DNA of 18,455 nt from Paracoccaceae bacterium (lineage in GTDB: Bacteria > Pseudomonadota > Alphaproteobacteria > Rhodobacterales > Rhodobacteraceae), in the NCBI GenBank assembly GCA_015487335.1, contig WFPZ01000258.1, positions 1-18,455 of the forward strand, read 5' to 3'. Every line of letters begins with the position of its first letter. Position 1 is the stretch's first letter. Positions 7,528-14,622 of the stretch are shown piece after piece. The position numbers were made by a program, and so were the translations under genes. Under the pieces are notes generated by a model. The model was not told the origin of the DNA. It did not search any database and worked only from the letters and a program-made list of their open reading frames with translations.

Positions 7528-7550
7528 CGATCAGGTTCCATCCTACCTTG

Positions 7551-7561
7551 TGCAGGTGCAG
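7551..7561. promoter_or_regulatory. TGC-rich repeat in the phaZ-phaC divergent region
   Basis: TGCAGGTGCAG (CTGCACCTGCA on the other strand) is a direct pair of PhaR-like half-sites in the 97-bp gap between phaC and phaZ. It lies immediately downstream of a candidate phaC -10 element (TATTCT, 7565-7560). It resembles the CTGCGTCTGC element near phaP but is not a full CTGC-N3-GCAG dyad, so assignment to PhaR is tentative. Confidence 0.4.
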
Positions 7562-7624
7562 AATAGCCGCGCCTTCGCCGGGGGGAAAGGTGCGAGCAAC
7601 CCGAAAGACGGGAAAGGGACAGGC

Positions 7625-8893
7625 ATGCGCTTCATGGCAACTTACGATCTGATGGAAACGGCACGGGTGACCAACCAGTGGCTGGGAGCCACGGCGCAGG
7701 CGTTCGGCTCCTACCCGGCGGTGGCGATGATCCCCAACCCGGCCTTCCGGCTGCTCGCCGCCTGGGGCGAAGTGACGGAGCGCAGCTTTGCCCGGATGGT
7801 CGCCAAGCCCGACTGGGGGATTGCCTCGGTGGTGGGCGAGGACGGGCGCGACCATCTGGTGCAGATCGAAACCCTGGTGAAGCGCCCCTTCGGCGACCTG
7901 ATCCACTTCAAGGTGTCGGGGCGCAAGCCGCGCCGGCGCCGGGTGATGCTGGTGGCGCCGATGTCGGGGCATTACTCGACGCTGCTGCGCTCGACCGTCG
8001 TCAGCCTTCTGCCCGACTGCGAGGTCTACATCACCGACTGGCACAACGCGCGCGACATACCGCTCAGCGCCGGCAAGTTCGACATCGAGGACTACACCCT
8101 CTACCTTGTCGAATTCATGCGCCATCTGGGCCCGGACATCCACGTGATCGCGGTCTGCCAGCCGGCGCCGCTGACGCTTGCCGCCACCGCCTACCTGGCC
8201 GAGCAGGACGCCGCCGCGCAGCCCCGCTCGCTGACCCTGATCGGCGGCCCGATCGATCCGGACGCCAACCCCACCGAGGTGACGGACTTCGGCCGCCGGG
8301 TAACCATGGGCCAGCTCGAAGAGCTGATCATCCAGCGCGTCGGCTTCAAATATGCAGGCGTGGGGCGGATGGTCTATCCGGGGCTGCTGCAGCTGGCCTC
8401 TTTCATGTCGATGAACGCCGAGCGCCACGCCCGCGCCTTCTCGGAGCAGATCCTGCGCACCGCCAAGGGCGAAGCCGCCGATCACGACAAGCACAACCGC
8501 TTCTATGACGAATACCTGGCGGTGATGGACATGACCGCCGAATTCTACCTCTCGACGGTGGAACGCATCTTCAAGAAGCGCGAGATCGCCCGCAACGCCT
8601 TCACGGTGGACGGCCACAAGGTGGATTTCGGCAAGATCACCGATGTGGCGGTGAAGGTCGTCGAGGGCGAGAAGGACGACATCTCGGCCCCCGGCCAGTG
8701 CCTTGCCGCGCTCGATCTGCTTACCGGGCTGCCCGATGCGAAGAAGGCCAGCCATCTGGAGCCGGGAGCGGGCCACTACGGCATCTTCGCCGGGCGCAGC
8801 TGGCGCGACAACATCCGCCCCCTGGTGCTGGATTTCATCGACGCCAATGCCACCCCCGCGCCGCGCGTCGTGCGCGCCCGGGCCGGCGCCTGA
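7625..8893 (+). CDS. phaZ: Intracellular polyhydroxybutyrate depolymerase PhaZ
   Basis: Hydrolyses stored PHB in the granule to release hydroxybutyrate units. At 422 aa it matches the intracellular PhaZ1 family, which uses a cysteine nucleophile. IAVCQPAPLTLAA carries the predicted nucleophile Cys178 in the family's V-C-Q-P box. EGEKDDISAPGQ supplies the acid (Asp351 or Asp352), and LEPGAGHYGIF supplies His384. No signal peptide is present, consistent with an intracellular enzyme. The ATG at 7625 is preceded by AAGGGA; an in-frame GTG at 7550 would add 25 residues without family resemblance and would start inside the TGC-rich regulatory element. It is transcribed divergently from phaC, placing synthesis and breakdown on one shared control region. 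Confidence 0.95.
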   Translation: MRFMATYDLMETARVTNQWLGATAQAFGSYPAVAMIPNPAFRLLAAWGEVTERSFARMVAKPDWGIASVVGEDGRDHLVQIETLVKRPFGDLIHFKVSGRKPRRRRVMLVAPMSGHYSTLLRSTVVSLLPDCEVYITDWHNARDIPLSAGKFDIEDYTLYLVEFMRHLGPDIHVIAVCQPAPLTLAATAYLAEQDAAAQPRSLTLIGGPIDPDANPTEVTDFGRRVTMGQLEELIIQRVGFKYAGVGRMVYPGLLQLASFMSMNAERHARAFSEQILRTAKGEAADHDKHNRFYDEYLAVMDMTAEFYLSTVERIFKKREIARNAFTVDGHKVDFGKITDVAVKVVEGEKDDISAPGQCLAALDLLTGLPDAKKASHLEPGAGHYGIFAGRSWRDNIRPLVLDFIDANATPAPRVVRARAGA

Positions 8894-8912
8894 GCCCGGG
8901 GCCCGGCGCCGG
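8883..8912 (+). other. GC hairpin closing over the phaZ stop codon
   Basis: CCGGCGCC (8883-8890) and GGCGCCGG (8905-8912) form a perfect 8-bp stem with the phaZ TGA in the 14-base loop. A smaller stem, CCCGCT/AGCGGG (8937-8952), follows. Neither has a T-run, so factor-independent termination is doubtful. The rest of the 215-bp gap to the convergent hydrolase gene (8894-9108) holds no gene that I can support. Confidence 0.35.
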
Positions 8913-9108
8913 AGCCACCTGTTCGGCAGCGCACCGCCCGCTTCGCAGCGGGGCCTCCGCCCGGGTGGCGGGGATTGTTCCGCCTGCCGGCAGCAAAATG
9001 GGCTGTCACAGCGAGATCGCGGGCTTCATGGCCGGTCGCCCCCGGTCACATTCGCCTCTCCCTGGGCCGGGCATGCGCCGACGGGCAATCCGGTCGCAAC
9101 CGGCACGT

Positions 9109-9858
9109 TCAGCGCCCGGCGGCGGCCGATACCTCTTCCACGGTCTGCGCGATCAGCTCAAGGCAGTCCGGGCTCGAGAAGCGGTGATCCGCGCCCTTGA
9201 CCAGGGTCAGGCGGATATCCGGGCCGCTGGCGTGCTCGATGAGGCGCAGCGGCACCGAAAGCGCCACGTCGGCATCCTCGGTGCCCTGCAGGAAGCGGGC
9301 CGGAAAGGGCAGCAAAAGGGGTTTTCGCAGCACCAGATGGTTGCGCCCGTCCTCGATCAGGCGGCGGGTGATGATGTAGGGCTCGCCATATTCCGACGGC
9401 AGCGCGATCTGCCCCTTTTCCATCAGTTCGGCCCGCTGTTCGGGGCTGAACCCGGCCCACATGCCGTCTTCGGTGAAATCCGGCGCGGCCGCAATTCCGA
9501 CGATACCGCAGATCTTCTCCTTGAGCCTGGTGGCCAGAATCAGGCTTATCCAGCCTCCCATGCTGGACCCCACCAGAATCTGCGGACCCTCGGTCAGCGC
9601 GCTCACCGCCGCGGCCGCATCATCCGCCCAGTCCCCGATACACCCCTCGGTGAAGGCCCCGGAAGACTGCCCGTGGCCGGAATAGTCGAAGCGCAGGAAG
9701 GCCCGGCCCCGGCGCCTGGCCCAGTCCTCGAGAAACAGCGCCTTGGTGCCCTCCATGTCGGAATTGAAGCCGCCGAGGAACACCACCCCCGGCCCCTGGC
9801 CCCGGGTCTTCGCATAGGCCAGCCGCCTGCCGGCACCGGTTTCGAGAAAATCGGTCAT
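9109..9858 (-). CDS. Alpha/beta hydrolase, small serine esterase
   Basis: Soluble 249-aa alpha/beta-hydrolase. The nucleophile elbow GSSMGG gives Ser99, GTEDADV gives the likely acid Asp195, and KGADHRFSS gives His225, a complete triad in the right order. FDYSGHGQSSG is the classic strand/loop found before the elbow in these enzymes. The short cap and overall pattern resemble ABHD10-like thioesterase or acyl-ester hydrolases, but the substrate is not determinable. The ATG at 9858 is preceded by a near-perfect AAGGAGG. The reading frame is open further upstream, overlapping thrS, but that part is antisense shadow. It converges with phaZ and diverges from thrS; there is no clear link to PHA chemistry beyond proximity. 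Confidence 0.88.
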   Translation of the reverse strand: MTDFLETGAGRRLAYAKTRGQGPGVVFLGGFNSDMEGTKALFLEDWARRRGRAFLRFDYSGHGQSSGAFTEGCIGDWADDAAAAVSALTEGPQILVGSSMGGWISLILATRLKEKICGIVGIAAAPDFTEDGMWAGFSPEQRAELMEKGQIALPSEYGEPYIITRRLIEDGRNHLVLRKPLLLPFPARFLQGTEDADVALSVPLRLIEHASGPDIRLTLVKGADHRFSSPDCLELIAQTVEEVSAAAGR

Positions 9859-9927
9859 CTCCCCTCCTTCCGTTTGGGGCAAACTAGCCGCCCTGCGCAC
9901 AAAGGCAATGTTGACTTCACCCCGTTG

Positions 9928-9985
9928 AGGCGCCAAACCGGGCCGACCCGACCCGCAACCGGGCGTTTTCGTAGGCGCCAAACCG
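9928..9985 (+). repeat. 13-bp direct repeat in the thrS leader
   Basis: AGGCGCCAAACCG occurs twice on the plus strand, at 9928-9940 and 9973-9985, 45 bp apart. The second copy ends 3 bp before the AGGAG ribosome site of thrS. Each copy contains the self-complementary GGCGCC, so the two can pair with each other in RNA. A TTGACT (9911-9916) upstream is a good -35 candidate, but no A/T-rich -10 follows at 16-18 bp. Confidence 0.55.
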
Positions 9986-10000
9986 ACGAGGAGAGCCGCA

Positions 10001-11947
10001 ATGGCCAAGATTTCCCTGACATTCCCCGATGGCAATTCGCGAGAATACGAGGCCGGGATCACCGCCTCCGAGGTTGCCGCTTCCATCTCCAGGTCATTGG
10101 GGAAAAAGGCCATTTCCGCCACCGTCAACGGCCGGCACTGGGATCTTCAGTGGCCGATCGAGGAAGACGCCACCATCGTCATCCACACCATGGCCGACGA
10201 AAAGCAGGCGCTGGAGCTGATCCGCCATGACGCCGCCCACATCATGGCCCGCGCCGTGCAGGAGATCTGGCCCGACGTGAAGGTGACCATCGGCCCGGTG
10301 ATCGACAACGGCTGGTATTACGATTTCGACCGCGAAGAGCCCTTCACCCCCGAAGACCTCGCGCTGATCGAGAAAAGGATGCGCGAAATCATCAACAGGC
10401 GCGATCCGGTCAAGACAGAGGTCTGGGACCGCGAGCGCGCCATCGCCTTCTACGAGGCCAATGGCGAGCCCTACAAGGTGGAGCTGGTCGAGGCCATCCC
10501 CGAGGGCGAGCCGATCCGCATGTACTGGCACGGCCACTGGCAGGATCTGTGCCGCGGCCCCCACCTGCAGCACACCGGCCAGGTGCCGGCCGACGCCATC
10601 AAGCTGATGAGCGTGGCCGGCGCCTACTGGCGCGGAGATTCCTCGCGCCCGATGCTGCAGCGCATCTACGGGGTCGGTTTCCGCAACCGCGAAGACCTGC
10701 GCAAGTACCTGAACATGCTGGAGGAAGCGGCCAGGCGCGACCACCGGAAGCTGGCCCGCGAGATGAATCTGTTCCACCTCCAGGAAGAGGCGCCGGGGCA
10801 GGTTTTCTGGCACCCCAATGGCTGGCGCATCTACACCACCTTGCAGGACTACATGCGCCGCCGCCAGTATGACGACGGCTATGTGGAGGTGAACACCCCC
10901 CAGGTGGTGGACCGCAGCCTGTGGGAGCGTTCCGGCCACTGGGACAAGTTCGGCGAGCACATGTTCATCGTCGAGGTCGAGGAAGAGCACGCCCGCGAGA
11001 AAGCCGTCAACGCGCTCAAGCCGATGAACTGCCCCTGCCACGTGCAGATCTACAACCAGGGGCTCAAGAGCTACCGCGACCTGCCGCTGCGCATGGCCGA
11101 GTTCGGCTCGTGCAACCGTTACGAGCCCTCCGGCGCCCTGCACGGCATCATGCGGGTGCGCGGGTTTACCCAGGACGATGCCCATATCTTCTGCCGCGAA
11201 GACCAGATCGAGGAGGAGACGAAGAAGTTCATCGCCTTCCTCAGCCGGGTCTACCGCGACCTCGGGTTCGAGACCTTCGAGGTGAAGTTCTCGGATCGCC
11301 CGGAGGTGCGCGCAGGCTCCGACGAGGTCTGGGACAAGGCCGAAGAGGCGCTGAAAAGCGCAACGATCGCAGCCGGTTACGAGTTCGACCTGAACCCCGG
11401 CGAAGGGGCGTTCTATGGCCCCAAGCTGGAATTCGTGCTCACCGACGCCATCGGCCGGGAGTGGCAGTGCGGCACCCTGCAGGTGGATTTCGTCCTTCCC
11501 GAGCGCCTCGACGCCACCTATGTCGGCGCCGACGGGGCAAAGCACCGCCCCGTGATGCTGCACCGCGCGGCGCTGGGCTCTTTCGAGCGTTTCATCGGCA
11601 TCCTGATCGAGGAACACGCCGGCAAGCTGCCCTTCTGGCTGGCCCCGCGGCAGGTTGTGGTGGCCTCGATCGTCTCGGATGCGGACGATTTCGTGCATGA
11701 GGTCACCGAGGCGCTGACAAGGGCCGGGGTGCGCGCCGAGGCCGACGTGCGCAACGAGAAGATCAACTACAAGGTGCGCGAACACTCCCTGGCCAAGGTT
11801 CCGGTGATTCTCGCCATCGGCCAGCGCGAAGTCGAGGAGCGGACGGTGACGATTCGCCGGCTGGGCGAAAAACGCACGAGGGTTGCCGCGCTTGACGAGA
11901 TTGTTGCCGAACTGGCGACGGAGGCCCTGCCCCCGGACCTGAAATAA
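10001..11947 (+). CDS. thrS: Threonyl-tRNA synthetase
   Basis: Charges tRNA-Thr with threonine in the cytoplasm; 648 aa, against 642 in E. coli. Domain order: N-terminal TGS (about 1-64), editing domain with HDAAH (His76, His80) and DLCRGPHLQ (Cys184, His188), class II catalytic core, and C-terminal anticodon-binding domain (about 550-640). The zinc ligands that recognise threonine are all present: Cys344 in MNCPCH, His395 in DDAHIF and His521 in MLHRAALGS, each offset by 10 from the E. coli residues. The motif 2 region FGSCNRYEPSGALHG is intact. The start has a strong site (AGGAG). It is a full-length housekeeping enzyme, so serine-mischarging editing should be functional. The leader holds a direct repeat. 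Confidence 0.98.
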   Translation: MAKISLTFPDGNSREYEAGITASEVAASISRSLGKKAISATVNGRHWDLQWPIEEDATIVIHTMADEKQALELIRHDAAHIMARAVQEIWPDVKVTIGPVIDNGWYYDFDREEPFTPEDLALIEKRMREIINRRDPVKTEVWDRERAIAFYEANGEPYKVELVEAIPEGEPIRMYWHGHWQDLCRGPHLQHTGQVPADAIKLMSVAGAYWRGDSSRPMLQRIYGVGFRNREDLRKYLNMLEEAARRDHRKLAREMNLFHLQEEAPGQVFWHPNGWRIYTTLQDYMRRRQYDDGYVEVNTPQVVDRSLWERSGHWDKFGEHMFIVEVEEEHAREKAVNALKPMNCPCHVQIYNQGLKSYRDLPLRMAEFGSCNRYEPSGALHGIMRVRGFTQDDAHIFCREDQIEEETKKFIAFLSRVYRDLGFETFEVKFSDRPEVRAGSDEVWDKAEEALKSATIAAGYEFDLNPGEGAFYGPKLEFVLTDAIGREWQCGTLQVDFVLPERLDATYVGADGAKHRPVMLHRAALGSFERFIGILIEEHAGKLPFWLAPRQVVVASIVSDADDFVHEVTEALTRAGVRAEADVRNEKINYKVREHSLAKVPVILAIGQREVEERTVTIRRLGEKRTRVAALDEIVAELATEALPPDLK

Positions 11948-12103
11948 CGCCCGGCCGCATTTCGCGGAAACATTCCCCGAACAGGCCACAAACGGGGCAC
12001 GGGTTTTCCCTTGTCCCGGCCAAACCCTGCCATCGTGCACATGCAAAACGATCACCGGAACAAGGGTGCCCTGCTGCTCGGGCATGCAGCTGGTGAAAGA
12101 GTG

Positions 12104-13039
12104 ATGCGTGATTTGCAAGTACATGCGTGGAGACTGACCGATTTCGTCGGGCCGGTCTCGCTGCCCCTGTTCCGCCATGGGGGCCGGAACGAGAACCCGA
12201 AAGCCCAGGCCCTGGCCCTGAAGGGCCGCGCCACGCCGGTGGCCCTTTACATCAGCGACATGGCAGGCCACCCGCAGGGGGCGAGGGGCGGCGTGATGCT
12301 GGCGCGCGAGTTGCGCCTCGACGGGCAGCGGCATGCGGCCGGAACCCCGCTTGCGGCGGTGCAGGTTCTCTCGCTGGCCGGCCCCGGGGCGCCCGAGATG
12401 GTGATCGTGGCGCTCGACGGGCAGCCGGCGCTGGTGGTGGCCTCGCAGGCGGTCCGGCCGGGCCACGAGATGCGCATCCTCTCCTGGCGCCCGGCGGGCG
12501 ATACGCCGCCCGCCGAGGGGCTGGGGCATGGCACGCAACTGGAAACGCCCTACGGGCCGATGCCCGTCGAGCGGCTCGCCGAAGGGGACGAGGTGCTTGT
12601 GCAGGGCTGTCTTGTCAGCCGGATCAGGCAGCTGGAAAGGCAGGTCTACTGCGCCGCAGAGCTGGCCTTCTGCCCCTGGCTGCGCCCGGTGCGCATTTCG
12701 GCCGGAGCCCTGGGCGGCCGACGGCCGGCGGCCGATCTGGCCCTGGCTCCGGGGCAGACGGTTCTTGCCGGGCGGGCCGACGGGCGCGAGGGCGGCGATG
12801 CCGTGCCCGCCGGGCTGCTGATCGACGGGCACACGGTGGCACCGGCCCTGCCCCTGTTCGGGATGAGCTATTTCCGGCTCCGCCTCGACAGCGCCCTGCC
12901 GGTGATGGCGAACGGCCTGCCGCTGGTGATCGGCCCGCAGCACGGGAAGCGGAAGACGCCCCCCCTGCCCGGATATCCGGCCCGGCCTGCGGCAGCCGGA
13001 CAGGGCCTTCGCGGGCTTGCCGGCACGGCGGCGGGATAG
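12104..13039 (+). CDS. Hint-domain protein with degenerate catalytic residues
   Basis: Protein of about 311 aa whose C-terminal half aligns by eye with the Hedgehog/intein (Hint_2) domain common in Rhodobacterales: HGTQLETPYGPMPVERLAEG, DEVLVQG, PWLRPVRISAGALGG, DLALAPGQTVLAG and YFRLRLDSALPVMANG. The cysteine that normally precedes G-T-x-x-x-T-P is absent (GLGHGTQLETP), the usual S-P-Q-H-R has become APGQT, and the D-R-H-E-V-L histidine is also lost. Self-cleavage is therefore unlikely. The N-terminal 130 residues match nothing I recognise; no signal peptide. The start is uncertain: ATG 12104 follows GAAAGAG, while an in-frame ATG at 12041 lies in A/T-richer, non-coding-like sequence. The gene begins 156 bp after thrS and ends 3 bp from a convergent membrane-protein gene. 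Confidence 0.72.
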   Translation: MRDLQVHAWRLTDFVGPVSLPLFRHGGRNENPKAQALALKGRATPVALYISDMAGHPQGARGGVMLARELRLDGQRHAAGTPLAAVQVLSLAGPGAPEMVIVALDGQPALVVASQAVRPGHEMRILSWRPAGDTPPAEGLGHGTQLETPYGPMPVERLAEGDEVLVQGCLVSRIRQLERQVYCAAELAFCPWLRPVRISAGALGGRRPAADLALAPGQTVLAGRADGREGGDAVPAGLLIDGHTVAPALPLFGMSYFRLRLDSALPVMANGLPLVIGPQHGKRKTPPLPGYPARPAAAGQGLRGLAGTAAG

Positions 13040-13042
13040 GGC

Positions 13043-13399
13043 TCAGGCCTTGTCGGGCTGGCGCGCCAGCAGCGCAAGCAGCCCGCCCAGGCCGGCCATG
13101 GCAATCGGGAACATGGTGGCGAAGTTGAAGCCGAAGCCCCAGTACATGCCGGCGCTGGAGGCCAGCATCAGCACCCCGCCCACCGTGGCCTGAGAGCGCG
13201 CCATCGCGCCCCCGGCAATCGCCAGAAGCGGCGACAGCAGGCTGACCGCACGGACAAGGCGGACGTTTTCAACCTGTTCCACAAGGTCCGGCACTTCTCC
13301 GAACCACTCCACGAACTGGGTGTAGCCGTAGCTGAAAAAGCCCACGATCATGCCGATGATGCCACCGATGATGCCAAGCGTCAGGGCCGCGTTGCGCAT
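13043..13399 (-). CDS. Small four-helix membrane protein, unknown function
   Basis: A 118-aa hydrophobic protein with four likely membrane helices (about residues 5-25, 50-67, 70-89 and 91-112) and a short polar segment (EVPDLVEQVENVR) between helices 1 and 2. The opening LGIIGGIIGMIVGFF recalls DUF4064-type small membrane proteins, but I cannot assign a family firmly. The ATG has a strong ribosome site (GGGAGGAAATCC). It lies 44 bp downstream of the ArsC-like gene on the same strand, so the two are probably cotranscribed. It converges on the Hint-domain gene with only 3 bp between the stop codons. Confidence 0.8.
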   Translation of the reverse strand: MRNAALTLGIIGGIIGMIVGFFSYGYTQFVEWFGEVPDLVEQVENVRLVRAVSLLSPLLAIAGGAMARSQATVGGVLMLASSAGMYWGFGFNFATMFPIAMAGLGGLLALLARQPDKA

Positions 13400-13443
13400 G
13401 GATTTCCTCCCTGGATGGAAAGCAGATGGGGGCGGCGGGGCGG

Positions 13444-13773
13444 CTATCCAAGAAGCGCCTGGCGCACCTGCGCCCCCCAGCCGAGGTAGAGCCGCCCCCC
13501 GTCCTCGATCACCGGGCGCTTCATCAGCGTCGGGTGATCGGCAAGCAACCCCTTGGGATCACGAGACCTTTCCGTCTCGTCAAGCCTCCGCCAGGTGGTG
13601 GACCGGCGGTTGACGAGCGCCTCGCCGAAGGCCTCCAGAAACCGCTCCAGATCCGCGGGCGAGAGGCCGTCGGCACGGATGTCGGTGATGGCCGGGTCGT
13701 GGCCGGCAGCGCGCAGCTCCCGCAGGGCGCGACGGCAGGTATCGCAGGATTTCAGCAGGAATATGCGCATCAT
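13444..13773 (-). CDS. ArsC/Spx family thioredoxin-fold protein (YffB-like)
   Basis: A 109-aa member of the ArsC/Spx/YffB thioredoxin-fold family. The N-terminal beta strand RIFLLKSCDTC carries C10-x-x-C13, matching the CxxC seen in Spx and YffB-type proteins rather than the single cysteine of classical arsenate reductase. DIRADGLSPADLERFL and the later LMKRPVIEDG (Arg86) are the usual family landmarks. The start is ATGATG at 13773/13770 with GGGGGAA upstream; the first ATG is used. No ars operon gene is nearby, so arsenate reduction is not supported and a glutathione- or thiol-linked redox role is more likely. It heads a two-gene unit with the small membrane protein and diverges from cspA over 209 bp. 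Confidence 0.87.
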   Translation of the reverse strand: MMRIFLLKSCDTCRRALRELRAAGHDPAITDIRADGLSPADLERFLEAFGEALVNRRSTTWRRLDETERSRDPKGLLADHPTLMKRPVIEDGGRLYLGWGAQVRQALLG

Positions 13774-13856
13774 TTCCCCCGTTTTTTCAAGGCGCTACAT
13801 CCATCCCCCCAAGGATACAAGAGTTTCGCTTGCTTTTTTCCGCGATCACGGTGAAC

Positions 13857-13885
13857 CTTTCTGCCGTGACAACCGACTTTCTGCC
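13857..13885 (+). repeat. Direct repeat in the cspA upstream region
   Basis: CTTTCTGCC occurs at 13857-13865 and 13877-13885, exactly 20 bp apart (two helical turns). An inverted repeat TCACGG/CCGTGA (13846-13851 and 13864-13869) overlaps the first copy. These sit in the 209-bp region between the divergent ArsC-like and cspA genes, about 100-135 bp before the cspA ATG. They could be regulator sites or part of the long 5' leader typical of cold-shock mRNAs. Confidence 0.4.
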
Positions 13886-13982
13886 AAGTCCGCTTCTCTT
13901 TCCGGGCAGCTTGAGACTTGCAAGACCGGGCTGCACCAACCCGCTGCACGTCGCGGGCGGGACAAGACTGAAGGAGACGGAA

Positions 13983-14189
13983 ATGGCCACTGGCACCGTG
14001 AAATGGTTCAATACGACAAAGGGGTACGGGTTCATCCAGCCCGATGATGGCGGCAAGGACGTGTTCGTTCACATCTCGGCCGTCGAGCAGGCCGGCATGA
14101 CCGGGCTGGCCGACAACCAGAAGGTTTCCTACGAGATGGTCGAAGGCCGCGACGGGCGGCAATCGGCCGGAGAGCTCAAGGCGCTCTGA
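13983..14189 (+). CDS. cspA: Cold shock protein, CspA family
   Basis: Single cold-shock domain, 68 aa, a nucleic-acid chaperone that binds single-stranded RNA and DNA. GTVKWFNTTKGYGFIQ includes RNP1 (KGYGFI, residues 13-18) and DVFVHIS is RNP2 (residues 26-32). The C-terminus SYEMVEGRDGRQSAGELKAL is typical for alphaproteobacterial Csp. The ATG at 13983 is preceded by AAGGAG at good spacing. The upstream region is long enough for a structured leader, and a terminator follows 31 bp after the stop. The family has several paralogues per genome, so the sequence does not tell whether this copy is cold-induced, growth-phase-regulated or constitutive. Confidence 0.95.
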   Translation: MATGTVKWFNTTKGYGFIQPDDGGKDVFVHISAVEQAGMTGLADNQKVSYEMVEGRDGRQSAGELKAL

Positions 14190-14220
14190 CTCCGGCAACG
14201 GAATCACCTGGCAAGGCATT

Positions 14221-14266
14221 CGCCGGCCCCGAAGCGCACCGAAACGCGCCGGGGGCCGGCGTTTTC
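14221..14266 (+). terminator. Intrinsic terminator after cspA
   Basis: CGCCGGCCCC (14221-14230) pairs perfectly with GGGGCCGGCG (14252-14261) around a 21-base loop, followed by TTTT (14262-14265). It terminates cspA. It lies directly against the stop codon of the convergent hibernation-factor gene. On the minus strand no T-run follows the stem, so the effect should be mainly on the plus strand. Confidence 0.75.
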
Positions 14267-14564
14267 ATGCCAGATCGCGTTCCAGCGCCCGGGCGAGCTT
14301 GTCGGCGGCACCGCGGATGGCAGTGGCGACATCCGCCGCGTGATGCTTGACACCCACCGGCCTGCGCCCGCGCGGGTGGGCCTCCATGGAGCAGCGCTTG
14401 TCGTCGGCCCCTCCCTTGTGGGCATTCTCGTCGGCCACCCAGACCTCGACCCGGCTGAGCCGCTCGGCCTTGCCCTTGAGCGCCCGGCCCAGCACCTCTT
14501 CGGCGAAGCTCCGGGCAGAGTCGAAACCGTGAAGCGCGTCGTCATTGTGGAGAATGACCTGCAT
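14265..14564 (-). CDS. Short HPF/RaiA family ribosome hibernation factor
   Basis: A 99-aa protein of the sigma-54-modulation/HPF/RaiA family, which binds the decoding centre of idle 30S subunits. The family pattern is clear: LSRVEVWVADENAHKGGADD, then KRCSMEAHPRGRRPVGVKHH and a final helix (AIRGAADKLARALERDL). It has only the N-terminal domain and lacks the extra C-terminal dimerisation domain of long HPF, so it would act like short HPF or RaiA. The ATG follows GAGGGACGAG. It sits 58 bp downstream of thyX on the same strand and converges with cspA, grouping two ribosome/RNA stress genes side by side. Confidence 0.88.
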   Translation of the reverse strand: MQVILHNDDALHGFDSARSFAEEVLGRALKGKAERLSRVEVWVADENAHKGGADDKRCSMEAHPRGRRPVGVKHHAADVATAIRGAADKLARALERDLA

Positions 14565-14622
14565 CGCTCGTCCCTCGAAATTGTTGGCTACATGACTGAC
14601 CTATGAGCCGGCGCGGGACGGT

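Noticed and set aside
4993..7566. Long plus-strand open frame across phaP and phaC
   Set aside because: Antisense shadow of phaP and phaC, which have full family motifs on the other strand.
7550..7624. GTG-initiated 25-residue extension of phaZ
   Set aside because: It begins inside the TGC-rich regulatory element, lacks a ribosome site and does not resemble the family; ATG 7625 fits better.
11991..12020. Possible thrS terminator (GGGCACGGG-TTTT-CCCTTGTCCC)
   Set aside because: The stem is interrupted and no T-run follows, so I cannot support it as a terminator.
12041..12103. N-terminal extension of the Hint-domain protein from ATG 12041
   Set aside because: Its codons are unlike the rest of the gene (A/T-rich third positions) and it lacks a ribosome site, though it cannot be excluded.
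10094..12943. Roughly 950-codon minus-strand frame opposite thrS and the Hint-domain gene
   Set aside because: No recognisable domain and antisense to an intact thrS; high-GC artefact.
13444..13773. Arsenate reductase
   Set aside because: The protein has a CxxC like Spx/YffB proteins and no ars genes are nearby; only the broader fold family is supported.
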